Shown piece after piece: positions 63,166 through 63,458 of a stretch of DNA of 63,458 bases. The stretch is taken from assembly GCF_014697025.1 (NCBI RefSeq), contig NZ_JACJRC010000028.1:1-63458 (forward strand), given 5' to 3'. The stretch comes from Alkalinema sp. FACHB-956. Lineage in GTDB: Bacteria > Cyanobacteriota > Cyanobacteriia > Leptolyngbyales > Leptolyngbyaceae. Under the pieces are notes generated by a model. It did not search any database, was not told where the DNA came from, and saw nothing but the letters and a program-made list of their open reading frames with translations. A program made the translations under genes and the position numbers. Numbering within the stretch: position 1 is the stretch's first letter; each line of letters opens with the position of its first letter.

Positions 63166-63458
63166 TTATGATTCCGGAAGATTATCTGGATCAATACCCT
63201 GCGATCGCAAATAGGCTTCGAGGCGCGATCGGGCTTGACGTTCCGTTTCAGCTTCAGTCAGTAACCAATTGCCATCAGCATCACACCAGCGTAACCATTC
63301 CTGGGGAATGCCACGAAAAATCCCAGTCCATAGTCCCAGTCCTAGCTTAATTTCAGGTATCCAAATCAGCGGATTTTGAGGCGCGATCGCTTGTTCGGCA
63401 TAACGTCCATCAACTAATCGGAAATACCGTAATCGTCGATCGGTTTCGTTAAACACCA
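63166..63458 (-). CDS. Uma2 family protein, C-terminal part (cut by window edge)
   Basis: Ninety-seven codons of a minus-strand gene that continues past the right edge. The visible part is the Uma2 C-terminus: RRLRYFRLVDGRYAEQ, then WIPEIKLGLGLWTGIFRGI, WLRWCDADGNWLLTEAE, and a short helix of Arg/Ala/Glu ending SQGIDPDNLPES. This tail is characteristic of the longer Uma2 subgroup, which often carries a coiled-coil extension. The nuclease core is outside the window. It is a separate gene from the Uma2 protein at 24984, which lacks this tail. Confidence 0.8.
   Translation of the reverse strand, partial: VFNETDRRLRYFRLVDGRYAEQAIAPQNPLIWIPEIKLGLGLWTGIFRGIPQEWLRWCDADGNWLLTEAETERQARSRLEAYLRSQGIDPDNLPES

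Overview
The window is cyanobacterial chromosome. It carries chlorophyll-synthesis genes (chlD, chlM), a group 3 sigma factor of the SigF type, a DWARF27-like protein, DUF2887 and Uma2 family proteins, and a very high density of CGATCG/GCGATCGC (HIP1-like) words in genes and spacers. GC content looks close to 50%. No rRNA, tRNA, CRISPR array, phage gene or insertion sequence was recognised. The genus cannot be fixed by reading; a Leptolyngbya-like lineage is only a guess.

Layout. 0-5 kb: a DUF2887 nuclease-like protein, a DUF4870 membrane protein, an XPB-like helicase and two glycosyltransferases. 5-16 kb: PBP2, an orphan HPt protein, a secreted protein, a methyltransferase, a two-domain histidine phosphatase, a dihydroorotase homologue that has lost most metal ligands, signal peptidase I, DnaB and a YgjP-like metalloprotease. 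16-25.6 kb: chlD, a GNAT acetyltransferase, a small cysteine-rich protein, a D27-like protein followed by a GT1 glycosyltransferase, sigF, prfB with its programmed +1 frameshift, and a Uma2 protein. 25.6-43.9 kb: seven minus-strand genes for exported proteins (DUF11, SdrD_B-like modules, beta-helix, and a very large predicted outer-membrane barrel with Ig-like domains). 45-50 kb: a multi-PAS/GAF histidine kinase and an intact membrane nucleotide cyclase. 50-57 kb: a TrpXYZ-type ABC importer, chlM, moaA and an amidase. 57.6-63.4 kb: a receptor whose cyclase domain lacks catalytic residues, an MscS-type channel with a degenerate cyclic-nucleotide-binding domain, a DUF697-type GTPase, and the C-terminus of a second Uma2 protein.

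The most promising candidate system is the 18-kb surface-protein locus. A 4-nt overlap couples a DUF11/SdrD_B protein to the large barrel. Two long stalk proteins share about 240-residue modules and a near-identical C-terminal domain but carry different heads. Its function is not known to me. A second theme is degenerate enzyme domains kept in intact reading frames: the pseudo-cyclase, the ligand-site-poor CNB channel and the dihydroorotase homologue. A third is a recurrent pattern of short tandem duplications (12-20 bp, unrelated units) in spacers, several of which start at or include a stop codon.
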